From positions 2,356,001 through 2,420,000 of the forward strand of contig NC_015578.1 in the NCBI RefSeq assembly GCF_000214375.1: a stretch of 64,000 nt of DNA, written 5' to 3'. The notes below the pieces were generated by a model, which was given only the letters and a program-made list of their open reading frames with translations, made no database searches and was not told the DNA's origin. This document shows positions 63,954-64,000 of the stretch, one piece after another; the first letter of the stretch is position 1; each line of letters starts with the position of its first letter. The DNA is from Treponema primitia ZAS-2 (GTDB lineage Bacteria; Spirochaetota; Spirochaetia; Treponematales; Breznakiellaceae). A program made the position numbers and the translations under genes.

Positions 63954-64000
63954 TCTGAAAAACCGGCTCCGGCTTATCCGGGAAAGCCGCCCTGTAAAGC
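63943..64000 (+). CDS. Start of an MrfB/YprB-like exonuclease gene (partial)
   Basis: GTG 63943 (AGGA 5 bases upstream) overlaps the helicase stop and reads VAPNLKNRLRLIRESRPVK to the window edge. MrfB/YprB-type exonucleases commonly follow mrfA and begin with a similar LK(D/N)RL segment. Only 19 residues are visible. Confidence 0.45.
   Translation, partial: MAPNLKNRLRLIRESRPVK

Overview
The window looks like a chromosome segment of a spirochete of the Treponema group, possibly a termite-gut treponeme. This rests on the mix of genes (FliG-C, FliM and MotA homologues, bactofilin, a pallilysin-like exported protein, Clp, GlgC, a formate/nitrite channel) and on general character; no rRNA or other species marker is present. 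The right third (about 45.5-64 kb) is GC-rich, tightly packed housekeeping sequence. The left part (about 0-36 kb) is accessory: many AT-rich genes, repeat proteins, nucleases, a toxin-antitoxin pair, broken genes and dispersed repeats.

Region by region. 0-16 kb holds, mostly on the minus strand, large repeat proteins and proteins built from flagellar motor pieces. These are a FliG C-terminal domain fused to leucine-rich repeats and two membrane-free MotA cytoplasmic modules (2771-5188), a free-standing FliM middle domain (10044-10628), two zinc-ribbon proteins that start with the FliM-type EIDxLL helix, and DUF4116 repeat proteins of 993 aa and more than 709 aa. Between them lie a HExxH protein, a DUF2779 nuclease and an HNH nuclease. 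16-29 kb holds a hybrid histidine kinase, an AAA+ ATPase, a GHKL/STAS-like pair, a WYL regulator, a cytoplasmic BspA-like LRR protein and a PD-(D/E)XK protein. A 22-bp promoter motif occurs there four times, and one candidate structured small RNA is flanked by a strong promoter and terminator. 29-36 kb holds a MazF system, a NarX/NarL-type two-component pair, a tyrosine phosphatase, a UDG-fold protein and a second DUF4116 locus with a fossil copy beside it.

36.2-45.4 kb is one apparent operon: two formylglycine-generating-enzyme-like (FGE) proteins, a receiver-like regulator lacking its phospho-acceptor, a Ser/Thr kinase with zinc ribbon, a TerY-like vWA protein, a PP2C phosphatase, two unrecognised proteins, and a vWA domain fused to an ATP-dependent DNA/RNA ligase core. 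It is a TerY-P-type kinase/phosphatase/vWA module with extra parts and is, with the flagellar-parts cluster, the best candidate for an undescribed system.

45.5-64 kb holds a formate/nitrite channel gene behind a cobalamin riboswitch, tRNA-Lys, mtaB-TPR-bactofilin, pta, an FMN-binding lipoprotein, a PPDK-like protein without an ATP-binding domain, an NrnA-like phosphoesterase, clpC, glgC and the mrfA-type helicase with the start of an mrfB-like gene. Palindromic repeats sit inside several reading frames across the window.
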